Counted from the first letter of the stretch, positions 23,101 through 34,330 are shown. The stretch: 64,000 bases of DNA from Heloderma charlesbogerti (GCA_026122225.1 JANEZZ010000728.1:2356001-2420000), one strand, 5' to 3'. Numbers and translations: made by a program. Notes: generated by a model from the sequence alone, not told the origin.

Positions 23101-24030
23101 TGGATCCTCCAACCCTGCGGAGGGGTTGTGGAACCAAGAAGTCTAACGTCACCAGATAGTGATCTGACCATGACAAGGGGGTGGTGGATATATCCCCGAC
23201 TTCCAGATCGCTCCCCACTTCTCCAGAAACAAACACAAGGTCTAGCGCATGACCGGCTACATGGGTGGGCCCAGTTAGAATATGGTGCAGCTCCCAGGAA
23301 GCCATGGTCTCCATGAAGTCCTGAGGTGCTCCTGTGAGGATGGCCTCCGAATGTACGTTGAAGTCCCCCAACACCAATAAGTTAGGGGACTGTACACGCA
23401 CATCAGAGACCACCTCAAGCACCTCCACCAGGGAATCAGTCATGCAGCGGGGTGGATGGTACACGAACAGAATCCCCAGACTGCCCTTCGGGCCCAACCT
23501 CCAGTACATGCACTCAGCAATCTTGGTCTCCCAGAGAGGGGTCTGGTGAAGACTAAGGACTCTCAGTAGATAACAGCCACTCCCCCTCCCTGATCCCCAG
23601 CCCTCGGCTGCTGTGCATATGAAAATCCGGCTGGACACATGGCTGCAAGAGTTGGAGCAGCAGCCTTGGCCAGCCAGGTCTCCATAATACATGCCAGGTC
23701 TGCACCCTCATCCAGGATCATGTTGTGGATGAGGGATGTTTTCTGGGTAACAGACCTGGCATTGCAGAGCAGCAAATGAAGGCCCGAAGATGGAGACACG
23801 CCTCCCCCAGCCATCCTTTGGCTCTGGACAGGCCCGGAGCAGGGGACAGATACTACACATCTCTCCCTTGTTCCCCTTACCTGGCATGGCCTGCCCCTAG
23901 CACTCCGCCAGCGCCTGCCGCCCAGCCTCGGTATGTTCTGGCCCCCAACACTCCCCCCACTGCCTCCATCAGGTGGACACATGCCCCCTTGCTCCCGCCT
24001 ATCAGGCAGGCTACCCACCCCTAAAAACAC
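20116..24030 (-). pseudogene. CR1/L2-type endonuclease-reverse transcriptase, broken
   Basis: The endonuclease is seen as CNARSVTQKTSLIHNMI (start), LLVLGDFNVHSE (catalytic GDFN) and WSDHYLVTLDF (SDH). The linker WFNLQLRALKQEVRRLERRW precedes the MITE. After it come the RT motifs LPFSGKVIERVVAMHLKAHL, LVLLDLSAAFDTVDHGILLD, GSIFSPMLFN and CHQYADDPQLYLSF, with YADD intact, then VQNAVARLIKG, RRDHITPVLKELHWLP and the C-terminus FRRALKTWLFRQAFGVG. Frame changes lie near 23600-23700, between 22964 and 23000, near 21000-21120 and at about 20430, so it is inactive. Confidence 0.9.
21966..22821. mobile_element. hAT-like MITE with nested palindromes, 8-bp TSD
   Basis: The terminal repeats are tagggatgt and acatcccta, and the flanks are a perfect 8-bp duplication gtctgatc (21958-21965 and 22822-22829). 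Inside, 22231-22327 and 22334-22431 form an inverted repeat of about 100 nt per arm around gcaaatagcgcccgctacgc. Two near-perfect 30-bp palindromes ataggctacgtaaa... lie at 22491-22520 and 22554-22583. The flanks are GC-rich with a repeated ccccggaatcctc motif. No protein is encoded. Confidence 0.9.
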
Positions 24031-24109
24031 AATAGAATCCCCCAGAAATTAAAAAAACAAAAACAAAAACACAATTAAAAAAAAACCCTTAAAAATAATG
24101 CCAGGCAGG

Positions 24110-24705
24110 AATCTACAGTAGTGATAGTGGTGGCGGTGGCGGTGGCGGCGGCGGCGGCAGCGGCAATGCCGCAGCGGCAGCAGCAGGCCCAGCAGCAGCA
24201 GGCACGCCTCTTCCCGGATGGTGGCAGCTTCTCCTGCAGGCCCTGGCACTCCCAGGCCACCTCAGCCAGCCAGCTTATGTAGTCCTTCCAGGAAGGGGCA
24301 GGTGGAAGCAGCACAGCTGGCTCGGTACCTGGGGGCCTGGTCCTTCAGGGACTGGCTGTCTGCCAGGCAGAGGTCTGCAGGGAAGACCTGGTGTTGGTGG
24401 CAGCAGCAGCAGCAGCAGGCACACCTCTTCCCCGATGGTGGCAGCTTCTCCTGCGGGCCCTGGCTCTCCCAGGCCACCTCAGCCAGCCAGCTTATGTAGC
24501 CCCTCCAGGAAGGGGCAGGTGGAAGCAGCACAGCTGGCTCGGTACCTGGGGGCCTGGTCCTTCAGGGACTGGCTTTCTGCCAGGCAGAAGTCTGCAGGGA
24601 AGGCCTGGTGTTGGTGGTGGCAGCAGCACCAGCAGGCCCAGCAGCAGCAGGCATGCCTCTTCCCCGATGGTGGCAGCTTCTCCTGCAGGCCCTGGCTCTT
24701 TCCCA
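24110..24705. repeat. Tandem repeat, about 2.3 units of 217-232 bp
   Basis: The phrase gatggtggcagcttctcctg recurs with the neighbouring cctcttccc at 24207, 24424 and 24656. Between copies, gtggaagcagcacagctggc, tcggtacctgggggcctgg and ccttcagggactggct repeat. It is preceded by a (GGC/GGT)n tract at 24128-24165 and contains (CAG)n stretches. It lies directly 5' of the minus-strand LINE and may be its promoter-bearing 5' region. Confidence 0.8.
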
Positions 24706-24722
24706 AGACTATGACCCATTTT

Positions 24723-25118
24723 GCATGACATGGTGTGTTATCATGGGTTAAATAACCCAATATGAGCCACAGCATGTGCGGTCACCATTTTGAATATGCA
24801 AATCTCGATCAGGGCAATTGGGGGTTGTGCCATGTTGTGCAAACCTGACTACTGTGGGTTATTTGAGGGTAGGCAATGGCACCCCGCTATAGGCTGCCAT
24901 GAAAACGTCAGTGTAAGCGACATCCCTCTAGGGGTCAGCAATGACCCGGTGTTTGCACAGGAGGAATCTTTCCTTTCCCAACCTGTGGTGGCCAGTTTTG
25001 CACAATATGGCGCAATCCCTAATTGAGGATTGCATATTCAAAATGGTGGCTGCACATACCCTGCATACGCCACAGCTCAGCATGGGTTAAATAACCCACG
25101 ATGGCCCGGTAATGTCAA
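24723..25118. mobile_element. Foldback MITE (GGGTTAAATAACCC)
   Basis: Left: tgacatggtgtgttatcatg, gggttaaataaccca, ccattttgaatatgcaaatc. Right: ggattgcatattcaaaatgg, gcatgggttaaataacccac, ggtaatgtca. The arms are about 90 nt and reverse complementary. Confidence 0.75.
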
Positions 25119-25374
25119 ACAAACTGGACCTATGTAAAGAAACATCTTATTCCTGTGGTTCAGCCAATACAACCTTTTCTGGAACAAATAGTTGGCTACA
25201 GCTACCAATTGTACTGCTTTATAACAGATTATAATGTTTGGTAAATGGGAGGCTTCCTTATGATTTATGCTTATAAAATGAATTAACAGAGAATGTGAGT
25301 GGATTTTCCCTGCCAGATAAAATCTAATATTAGTCTGCCATTTTTTGTAACATCGGTTGTTCATTTTTGGTAAC

Positions 25375-25490
25375 ACTTATTATTTTGTTTTACTGTATGA
25401 TTTCTTCATCTGTTTTTAATACTATTGCAAGCTGCCCTGAAAACCTTGTCATAGGCAGCCAATAAATACTAGTAATAAGTAATAATGTAA
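25375..25490 (+). mobile_element. LINE 3'-end remnant (L2-like)
   Basis: gcaagctgccctgaaaacct, then ggcagccaataaatactagt: typical 3' end of an L2-group LINE or a dependent SINE. Flanking 25120-25375 and 25490-25885 show nothing else. Confidence 0.5.
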
Positions 25491-25884
25491 CTAAAATATA
25501 CATAAATGTAAACAGTATTTTCAGTGTACTCATTTTAATTGTTTTACCTTACCCACTTTTTTCTTACTCTTTCTCTTGCTCTGGGAGCAAAATGTTGAAG
25601 CCTGGATAAGGAAGGATTGAGTGGTGTCTGGGAAGGCAGGGCATGCTTCAGGGGAAGTCTTGGTGGAACAGATGCTTCTTTCATTGTGACACCCACTGTC
25701 TGCTGCACATTGGGGGAGGGAGTGGGGAATAACAGAAAGAAAAAATGTGCCCTTATGTCTAGAAAAATCAAGCTCCTTGCAAAATAAGCAGCGTCCTCAA
25801 TCCACTTAGTCCAGCCCAGTTCTGAAGTAGTCTCATTAACTTCTGTGAAATTGAAATGGCAATATCTGGGTATGGGACTGGGTT

Positions 25885-27110
25885 TGGGCATCACAATGAC
25901 CCACAATGGCTTAATTAAGCCACAATGGCTTAATTAACCTATCGTGGGCTATTGTGTCATCTAGTGGGAGTTCTTTTTTAATCCACGATGGCTTATTTGG
26001 CCAAAATAACCCACTCTGATAACCCATGGTCTGCAGAGTGGGTTATTTAACCCACTGTGGATTACTGTGTCATCTGGCAGTTACCATGGGTTATTTTGGC
26101 TGGCTACAGAGCTGTGCAGGAAGAATGGTCAAAACCGCTGCCACTCTGTTCTTCGCTGGCTTGGCACTTAGGAACATGTTAGCACTTAGCCAGCAGTGTA
26201 AATGGGTGTGTGTGTGTGTGGATGAGCTGGATTGGGACCAAACCTCATAGCCAGCCTCCCCTACTCAGGAGGCCCTGGATGCATCATCAAAACCCAGCAC
26301 CTTGACAGCAGCAAAATCCAAGGTGGCTAGAAAATGTTGGGGGTTTGCAGGATCAGGACCAAACCTCATAGACAGCCTCCCCTACTCAGGAGGCACCGGA
26401 TGCACCCTTAAAACCCAGTGCCCTGACCCTGATAGCAGCAAAAATCCAAGGTAGCTATAAAACCTTGGAAGTTTGCAGTATCAGAACCAAGCTTCATAGA
26501 GATGTAACTCAGTAGCACAAATTTGCAAAAGGAGCATTGGGAAGATGTTAATGCCTCTGTCAGCAATGGCTATGAGGAGAATTCCACTTTAGCGCTACAT
26601 CTCTATGAAGTTTGGTCTTGATCTTGCAAACCTCCATTGTGTTACAGGCATCTCCACCTTTTTGGTGCACCTAGGATTTTCACTCCTTTGGGGTAATTGT
26701 TAAGGGTTTTGATAGTGGATCTAGTGCCTCCTGGCTAGGAGAGGCTGTGGGTGGAGTTTGGTTCCGATCCTGTAACCCTCCAAGGTTTTATAACCACATC
26801 CCCCTTTTTGCTGCACTCTGGATTCTTGCTGCTTGGTGAGTGATCATGCAGGGGTTTGAAGGTGGATTGGGTGCCCCTTGACCAGGGCAGACTATATATG
26901 AAGTTTTGTCTGGATCCTGCAAACCTCCAGTGCTTTAGAGATGAAACAGCGCCATTGCTCGGGCAGGAGGACTGCAGCAGGACAGGGGGTGGAGGGCTTA
27001 TTAGCCTGGTTGTATGGCAGAGCATCATTGGCTGTTTAAAAAATAAGCCTCTGTGAGTAGCTTATTAAGCCACCAGGGGTTTTTGTGACATCTGAACGCA
27101 GCCCGTAACT
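25885..27110. mobile_element. Cluster of foldback and tandem elements, about 1.2 kb
   Basis: Left end: acaatgacccacaatggctt with mirrored aatggcttaattaa motifs to about 26095. 26230-26480 holds two tandem copies of a roughly 118-bp unit (ggaccaaacctcatagccag / ggaccaaacctcatagacag, both followed by cctcccctactcaggaggc). 26590-26945 carries inverse versions (tatgaagtttggtcttgatc; tgcctcctggctaggagagg). Right end: gcttattaagccaccagggg and ttttgtgacatctg, mirroring the left end. Probably one composite foldback element. Confidence 0.6.
26204..26222. repeat. (GT)n short tract
   Basis: gtgtgtgtgtgtgtgtg within the foldback cluster. Confidence 0.8.
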
Positions 27111-27132
27111 TGATAACAGTAGCTATTAGAGC

Positions 27133-27850
27133 AGGGGTCCCCAACCTTTTTGGAACTATTTGGGAATTTGAGAAATTGCTTTGGGCACCACCACAAAATG
27201 ACGAATCAGTGGATCACCTCCTTGGTGTCCACCTGTTACGTCTATGGATCTAAGGCTGCGTCTTATTCAACAAAAACTTTTGTTTCACGTCTGTTGAACA
27301 CCGCAGTGTCTCTAATTAAATTAAATTAAATCTAATTTGGCCAATTGGTTGCAGTGCAATATTGCTAATGCCTCTTTTAAACATGTGTTTTGGCAAACCT
27401 TCTAGTTGCTTCTTTTGCGGAGAAGGTTATTGCACAGATAAATTTTATACTTGAACAGACTTTAATATTCACTGATGTACATGCTCTTTTAAATTATTTA
27501 CCTACTTCATGAAAATTAACAAATGGTCAGCATAAATGGATTCTCCGTGCCGTTTTGGCAGCTTAAAGACTGACATTACAACACTGGAAGGATAAACACT
27601 CGCCTCCTACAATGCAATGGATTGAGGAGCTTATAGTGTGTTCAGTATTTGAACGAGTGGCATGTAGACATCACCTTCAAATGGATACTTATTTTGATAT
27701 TTGGTCTGCTTTTGTCGAAGCCTATGTATAATTGCTAGAAAGTTATATGCATTGCTATGGATATATACAAATCCATGTACATATATTAAAAACAACAACG
27801 GGGGGGGTGTTTGCGGGTGCCCGCAGGTGCCACATTGGGGACCTCTTCAC
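27133..27850. mobile_element. Non-autonomous hAT-like element enclosing a LINE tail
   Basis: The left end caggggtccccaaccttttt and the right end gcaggtgccacattggggac are hAT-type inverted termini. The interior includes a LINE-like coding tail (27510-27735). I could not see a clean 8-bp duplication. Confidence 0.55.
27510..27735 (+). pseudogene. Possible L1/Tx1-like LINE C-terminal remnant
   Basis: Reading on the plus strand gives RLTLQHWKDKHSPPTMQWIE followed by ELIVCSVFERV and then FDIWSAFVEAYV before a stop. The W(K/R)...PP...WI...E plus IW..F spacing is that of the C-terminal tail of L1-group reverse transcriptases. It is short and isolated, so the assignment is tentative. Confidence 0.4.
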
Positions 27851-27934
27851 GCATGCCATTCGAGGTGCCCGTGGGTGCTGCTTTGTGAGACTCCTGCATT
27901 AGGGTGTTTAGACCCCCCCCCCATATGTTAAAAG

Positions 27935-28265
27935 CACATGTGAAGAGGTTGCAGGGCTGTGTGGATTAGCTTCCCCGCCAGCAAAACTTCCAGCAGCTAT
28001 GCCCTCCACTGGCTACATATTCCATGAGTATATGAAGTACCTCTACGCATGTACCGATGTGCGTACATTGAAAACCTCCAACCAAAGGGGATTCCTGTGT
28101 CAATCAAGATGCCCCCTTGTTGAGGCGCTGTATGTGTGCATAATGGTATATATGTATGGTCACTGATATATATATCAGTGACCTTTCACATCACTGATTA
28201 TGTGGCTGGTGGGGGGCATAGCTGGCAGGTGCATTGGCACCCCACAGCCCCTTCATGTGTGAAGT
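27935..28265. mobile_element. Foldback MITE with central perfect palindrome
   Basis: The outer arms are cacatgtgaagaggttgcag, ggctgtg and cacagccccttcatgtgtg. Inside, 28158-28183 is a perfect 26-bp palindrome (ggtcactgatata and its complement). Confidence 0.65.
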
Positions 28266-30044
28266 GGTTCATTAGTACCCTCTAGTGTATTTTGATTGCA
28301 TTTTAAATTAGAATATTAAGCAAAAATGTTAGATAGAAGTTTAGTTTCTTCTAGTCTGTGATTTAGTTCTTGATTATAATATTTGATACATAGGGAAGCC
28401 AGTGTGAGCTGCGCAATGGTTATCTGATGCATACTGTATAATTGCAGCATTGACTGATTAAATATTAGTTCCAACCTGATGTAATGTTTTTCCACCACAG
28501 AGGATTACAAAAGGAAAAAAAATGTTAGGTCCAAATGCAAAGTCCATCTGGAGTTTGCAGGAAGGCTCCTAGAACAGAAGACTATATTGTAACTGCCTGT
28601 TCCATGGTTCTTTCCTGTAAACACAATCTGCCAAGTACCTTATGTATGCCAGTATAAACATTTTCCATATATTTTCTTCATGGGCGGGGCAGGGGAGGAA
28701 TAACTTCACAGCAAATCAGTCCTTAATGTAATAGTAATTCTAAGGATATTGGGGGGAAACTCCTGAAGGAGAAGAACATGAAAATTAATTATATATATAT
28801 GTTCAGACATCGCACCACAGGAATTCCCAATGTGAATTTTAAGGAAGGTTAATTACTATCTCTTGTTATCTTAACAGATGATCTATTCTTAGTAAAAAGA
28901 ACCTAATAATGCTACTGTTTCTCTGAGTTGTTAGTAAGGAAAACTACTTCTGCTATTCACACTAATAGAAATAACCTTTTTGGCAATATCTCTGTGCTAC
29001 TTAGCACTTTATTCAGAGTTCTCTGGTTTTGGAAATACACTTGAGATACTTTAAATTGAAAATGGTTGTTAACATGCCTCTACACTAAAGCATCCACAAG
29101 TGAACAGTGCCGTTATGTGTAGTATGGTTACATGCATGTAGCGTGAAGGCTGTGTGTGTTGTGCATTCAAACACATGAGCCCTGTGCCTTGAATTCAGAC
29201 CTTTCAAAGGAGGACCACGGAGGTAGCTGCCATTACAGACATATGACATTGAATTTGAGGGCGTTACCTTTTGTGAGCCTTATCTTTGGTTATAAGCAGA
29301 CATTACCAATCTAGAGGAGTATTGACTCATACCAAGATCAAGTTTCTAGCTATCACTTGTTTCTTTATCACTGGTCAGTAACATACAGCTTATTGGCTAG
29401 AAGAATGGAAAATTGGGAGCAAGTTTGCTTATTACTGTACAAATGGGAAGAATATTCTATGCATGTTTCCTCTAATATCTTTGGGCTACTAGACTTGCAT
29501 AGGCTGCAATCCCTGGTAAGGCATACCAGAGACCATAGGATAGATTGTATCTCCCCCTCCAAAGTCAACGGAAAGGGAGGTTCCCCTTCTGAGAAGGAGT
29601 GCTTCCCTTGTAAGCCTCCGCATTGCGAGCATGGACACCTCTGCAGCCCTTCTTCTCTGAGGCTGGCGCTCCAAACTCTGAGAGGGCAAAAAAGGTATGT
29701 GCAGGGGGTAGATTGGGGAAGGCTTGGATCCCCAGGATCCAAAGCCTTCCTGTTCTCCTTACTTACCCCTAAGCTGTCAGCAACTATCCCAAAACAAGGG
29801 CTTAATAATTACTGGGTAGAACAGTGTTTTTCCAAGAAATGGAATGTTGCTTGGTTAATAGGGTCCTAAATCTTGATAATTTGACACAATAAATACAATA
29901 CATGATCTATTGTGTCATAAAGTTATTTTAAAAATATATTTACACTTAGTATAAAATAAAAAATCAAATAGAATTTTTATTTTTTAAAAGCTGACCTTTA
30001 AATTCTTTTCCCCAGAGGGGTGAGAGACTGTTGTAGCAAAACTT
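28266..30044 (+). other. Unassigned intronic sequence
   Basis: AT-rich to 29480. 29490-29790 is more GC-rich, with aggcttggatccccaggatc, but I do not recognise a family. No gene evidence. Confidence 0.35.
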
Positions 30045-30167
30045 AACAAAGAATCTTGTGGCACCTTAAAGACAAATACATTTATTCTGATGAAGTGGAC
30101 AGTGTCCACAAAAGGTTATGCTAGAATAAATGTCTTAGTCTTTAAGATGCTACAAGACTCTTTGCTG
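30045..30167. mobile_element. Palindromic MITE (TCTTGTGGCACCTTAAAGAC)
   Basis: aacaaagaatcttgtggcac, cttaaagac at the left and gtctttaagatgctacaaga, ctctttgctg at the right, with tgatgaagtggacagtgtcc between. This is a widespread reptile element. Confidence 0.75.
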
Positions 30168-32168
30168 TCTTTTTTTTTAGTTTGATTTTTATCCGTGGTG
30201 TTTTTTTGGACACATGCAGTTAAAACCTTTTAGGTCCAAAGGATATGTGATACAGAAAATGAGCAGAAAGAGGTTTTTCAGGCATCCAGTCAGAGTTTGA
30301 ATCAATATCTGATTGTATTCATGGAATAATAAAGGAGAAAATTAGTAGTAGCTTGGCAACCAGGGAAGTAATGCAGGCACACTGTCTCATACCATGTGTA
30401 ATAGCTGAATAAGGTTTGACTAAGATGATGCTGGGTATGCAGGAGTCTTTGGTATGTTTAAATCCCTAAAATTAGTTTAACTTTTACAAGTACAACTATT
30501 CTAGAAAATATTAGATTTTATCGGTGCACATCAGTGCATTTGACAAAATTTGACTCAGCCACACATTTTTGTTGTTAGCTATCTTGAATGATCTAGTGCT
30601 TCATTATTGTGGTAGGGAAAATATGAGGATACTGCCACTTTAAGAGGATTGCACTTAATGTATCGCTGTTGATAGGCATAGAATATATAATGATTTGAGT
30701 GTATCTGGACACAGGTCAACAGGTTTATTTTACATTGGCTGCACATAACCAGTCTGTACAATCTGGACTATGCTGGAGTTTGATAGGACATTTCTGGCAT
30801 CTGCATGGTATTCGGAATAGTGACAATGTGGCTCATACAATGGGATGCTGTTCTGGCCTGCAGATTTATCACACCTAAGTGCTACTATTCTGTTTCCTGC
30901 TGTTGCACAGCCATAGCACTGAAGGTTTCAGACATACCCTTAGCAGTCCACAGTTCCCACCCTGGAGTCATGGATGGAATGACTTAATAACTGAATAAGA
31001 TGGTGCACTGAATAATAATCATTATGTCATTACAAGATTCCAAAAATATTAGATTAAATATATGAGATTGTCAGTGTCTTCTAAAAGTTAATCCATCTGT
31101 CTTTGAATTTTGTAAGTTGGTTCAAAGTGAAATCTGTAACTCTTATTAATCTATGAATCAATATTGGGGCTAAATTTTTCTTTCTGTGATTTGGCTATCA
31201 GGAGTCTGCCCCAATCAAGAAGATGACAATTAATTTAATATCATATTGTTTAAACATGGGGCAGAATCCAACTAGTTCTGCATAACGAAGGGGAGTATGG
31301 TGTCAGAAAACAGCTCCCCCACCCCAATGCTGACACAGAGAGGGTAGATTTGAAAGTGCTTTTTGGTACGGGGGCGGGGGCACGCTAAATCAATCTATCA
31401 TTCAATCAATCCCACTGAGTATGTGCAAACCTTTCAGAATGTATTAATTCGTTAACTTTACTTGGGTGGCTTATGAAGCAAAGAAAATGATAAAAACACA
31501 ACAATACAATCAGAATGATAAAACCTAAAAATAGCAGCATTTGGGCACTCCTAAAGTAGCCCAACTGTAGGCTCTTATATATTTCAAGAACTGGAAATTC
31601 AGGGATCCAGTGGTAATAGGATACCTGATATTTCCTATTTAACAATCTCTTTGAAAAATTAACAGTTGCTGGATAACAGATAAATATAGGAAGTCAGTCT
31701 AATGGAAGTCACGGTAACTCTTTCCTGTGCAGTGATGGTACCAATCCACCACACAAGGAAGCCTCAAATGCTTCTTTATTCTAATATAAGTGAGATGTTT
31801 GAGAAGAATAGGGAAACATTGTGGGGGCTTTGCTCTCACCACTTCACTTTCTGCTGCAGTTTACAGAAGAAAAGAATAAAATACTGTATTTAAGAGTCTC
31901 ATCAACCCACTTGATCCTGGGAGATAACGTGATTCCACTAAAGCGGGTCACTGCACATTCTCACTCCCAGTTACTTTGGGCCAGTACAAACTAATTGTAG
32001 TGTGAAAAATCGTATTGCTTAGCATGGCATCTAGAAGATGACATATGTCACTGTAATTATTTTTTATTATGCCTACTTTAATGCACAGCTTAAAAATAAT
32101 AATCTAGTTTTATAGCAGAGGGATACAGAACATTAGTGTGTAATGTTGCCTTGGTGGCGTGACATTTT
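30168..32168 (+). other. Unassigned intronic sequence
   Basis: AT-rich. 31440-31640 might be a decayed LINE 3' end but is not assignable. Nothing else is recognised. Confidence 0.35.
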
Positions 32169-32640
32169 GACCTGGTACACACATAATGCTAACCCATTAT
32201 GTATTTAACCTATGGGCTGTCACGATGTGTGAACCCAGCTGCGCTAACAAACCATCGTTTGTTAACAATGAAGAACCCAGAAAGAGAACCCATGGTTTGT
32301 TGTTGGGTTATGGGTTATTTAAATCTTGGGTTCTTGTTAAATGTGTGCCCAAAACCAAGGTTTGTTTATGGGTTGTTTCACCAGGTTACGGAGGTGGTGG
32401 ACAAAAGTGGTAAAAACAAACCCAGCCGCTTTACATGCCAGTACTACAGCACTGCAAAGGCATTTGGGATACAGGGAAGGAGCAGGCAAAGGAAAAGGGA
32501 AAGAAACAACCTAGGGATTGAGAAATCAAACCACGGTTTGTTTGATCACCTGCTAGACAAACCCTGGGTAGGACATCTACCCAGATGCACTAATCCTGGG
32601 TTAAATAAACCATGGATTAGTGTTATGTGCAAACCAGGTC
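32169..32640 (+). mobile_element. GACCTGG-family MITE, complete, 472 bp
   Basis: Ends gacctggtacacacataatg and gttatgtgcaaaccaggtc (inverted). The body has repeated aaaccatggtttg-type motifs, ttgtttcaccaggttacgga, ctttacatgccagtactaca, and a purine-rich centre. No clear target duplication and no coding capacity. Confidence 0.85.
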
Positions 32641-32917
32641 ACTGTTTTACACAGTTTGGCAGTGGTGGAAGAATATGTGAGGCAGGAGTATCAGTAATCA
32701 TTTACAGAAAGCCACATTATTTTTAAGTGTTTACAAATGCCAGACTGGGTTCTCCCAATACTACTGACAAAATTGACCAGTGCTCTGTTGCTTCATGTGC
32801 CTCCCACTCTTTTTCTCCCTTTGGTAGGAAAGGTATTGTGAGAATTAATGTTTAGCTTGTGTGTGCTAATCTAATGCTTCGTGACAAGAAGAAGAGGGAG
32901 CAAGCATGAACGAACAG

Positions 32918-32987
32918 CAATGGGGGTTGGACTCGATGGCCTTGTAGGCCCCTTCCAACCCTACTATTCTATGATATGATTCTATGT
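32918..32987 (+). mobile_element. CR1 LINE 3' terminus
   Basis: gggggttggactcgatggcc, cttccaaccctactattcta, tgatatgattctatg: the classic CR1 end with its ATTCTATG octamer repeat instead of poly(A). Confidence 0.85.
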
Positions 32988-33257
32988 ACTTCTATTATAT
33001 GCACTCTTCTTTCTGGGGATAAAGTTGTAAGAAGCAGTGTTTCGTAGTAACTTGCCACTCACCCGCTCACCTGGGACATGCAGCATATCCCTTGATTAGT
33101 AGTAAGTGAGCGACCAAAGTAGTAAACTACACAGTGCTGTCCAGTGTCTCTTCTGGCTTCATAGGGGTGTGAGCTATGGAAGGGAAAAACTAAGTTATGC
33201 ACATCACTGGCTCAGCACTGCACATACAAATGGAATGAGGAGAGACCAGTTGCTGCA

Positions 33258-33447
33258 TTAGGAACATAGGAAGCTGTCTTATGCTGAGTCAAATCATAGG
33301 TCCATCTAGCCCAGTATTGTCGATGCTGACTGGCAGCGGCTCTCCGGGGTTTCTGGCAGGAATTTTTCCAGCCCTACTTGGAGATGCTGGGACCTTCTGC
33401 ATGCAAAGCATGTGGTCTTACCACTGAGTTACAGAACCTCCCTTGCT
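33258..33447 (+). repeat. Reptile interspersed repeat (GGAAGCTGTCTTATGCTGAG)
   Basis: taggaacataggaagctgtc, ttatgctgagtcaaatcata, ggtccatctagcccagtatt, then tctggcaggaatttttcc and ccttctgcatgcaaagcatg. It is a recurring squamate repeat whose class is uncertain; the right part has tRNA-like wording (accactgagtta). Confidence 0.55.
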
Positions 33448-33856
33448 AGCCTAGGCATGCAGCGCTCTCTCATATCAGTCCTAAATACTACTGCCCTCTT
33501 AAGGCAAAATGAAGCCAGCCATACATGCAGCCTGACAAAGGCAGTGAGGTGTTGATTTCTGCTCTGAGGTCCAGGGGATCAGTTGCAGTGAGTCAGTTCC
33601 TCTTCTCAGCTTCTTGCTGCAAGGACTGACTTCCACCATTACTTCCTTTGACCCAGAAAACAGTGGTAGGTGGACAACTAGAGCAGAGAGTACACAACCG
33701 CACCCTTGGTAATTAACTTAAGCATTGCCCCTGTAATGTAATGTCAGTAACAAGAGTTTAAATTAATGTGTGTTTGTCTAATGACAGCTAGGAGCATAGG
33801 AATAGCAAATGCAGGTTCATTCCTACCATCCCATCAAAACAGAGCAAGTTTTCCCC
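33448..33856 (+). other. Unassigned intronic sequence
   Basis: No recognised element. Confidence 0.35.
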
Positions 33857-33868
33857 AGTATAGTTACT

Positions 33869-33988
33869 TGTTGTTCAGTCGTTAAAGTCGTTCAGTCGTG
33901 TCCGACTCTTCGTGACCCCGTGGACCATAGCACGCCAGGCCTTCCTGTCCTCCGCTCTCTCCCGGAGCGTGCTCAGGTTCATATTCGT
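33869..33988 (-). mobile_element. BovB LINE, 120-bp truncated copy with 12-bp TSD
   Basis: Complement of the BovB 3' end (ccgactcttcgtgaccccgt, ggccttcctgtcc). It is flanked by a perfect 12-bp duplication agtatagttact at 33857-33868 and 33989-34000. It contains a small local duplication (cagtcgttaaagtcgttcag). Confidence 0.92.
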
Positions 33989-34109
33989 AGTATAGTTACT
34001 AGTGGAGAGTAAAGACTGAATGTTCAGTTGTCTACCAGTACCAGGAGTGATGAAATAGTGTGAATCAGTAGAACAGGTTGATAGCTTCTTCATGAAGGGC
34101 TTATTTACA

Positions 34110-34330
34110 CAATTCACCTTGCTGCCAAAATCATGCACCTCTCCTATCACTCTGATGATGTTACTCCCCTGCTTGAATCTCTGTACTGGCTTCCCATCTG
34201 TTCTCAGATCAAGCACAAGTTCCTGGTTCTTCCCTTGGAAGCTCTTCATGGCCTTGTTCTCTTATCAGTTCACTCTTATATTCCAATGCATTCCTGCCTG
34301 TGGACCTTCACTCCTCCAGTTTTTCCCCCT
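34110..34330 (+). mobile_element. Ancient CR1/L2/L3-type LINE fragment
   Basis: The frame gives a decayed HSDDVTPLLESLYWLPICSQ, IKHKFLVLPLEALHGL, echoing the HITPVLKELHWLP... motif of the other LINE copies. Short and strongly diverged. Confidence 0.5.

Larger units (their letters stand above)
19985..24050 (-). mobile_element. CR1/L2-group LINE, long copy split by a MITE
   Basis: It reads 5' to 3' from about 24050 to 19985. The 3' end is agatgggcgattaataaatt, also seen at the end of the copy at 38249-39645. The coding part covers endonuclease (23692-22830) and reverse transcriptase (21965-20116). It is interrupted at 21966-22821 by a hAT-like MITE with its own 8-bp duplication. The 5' untranslated region may extend to about 24705, through a tandem-repeat block. 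Confidence 0.9.

Noticed and set aside
20705..24024. Plus-strand frames across the minus-strand LINE and the MITE
   Set aside because: Antisense shadows, or frames running through GC-rich palindromic and tandem-repeat sequence.
29357..29869. 170-residue plus-strand frame
   Set aside because: No recognisable domain or splice context, and the other strand is equally open; probably chance plus repeat sequence.
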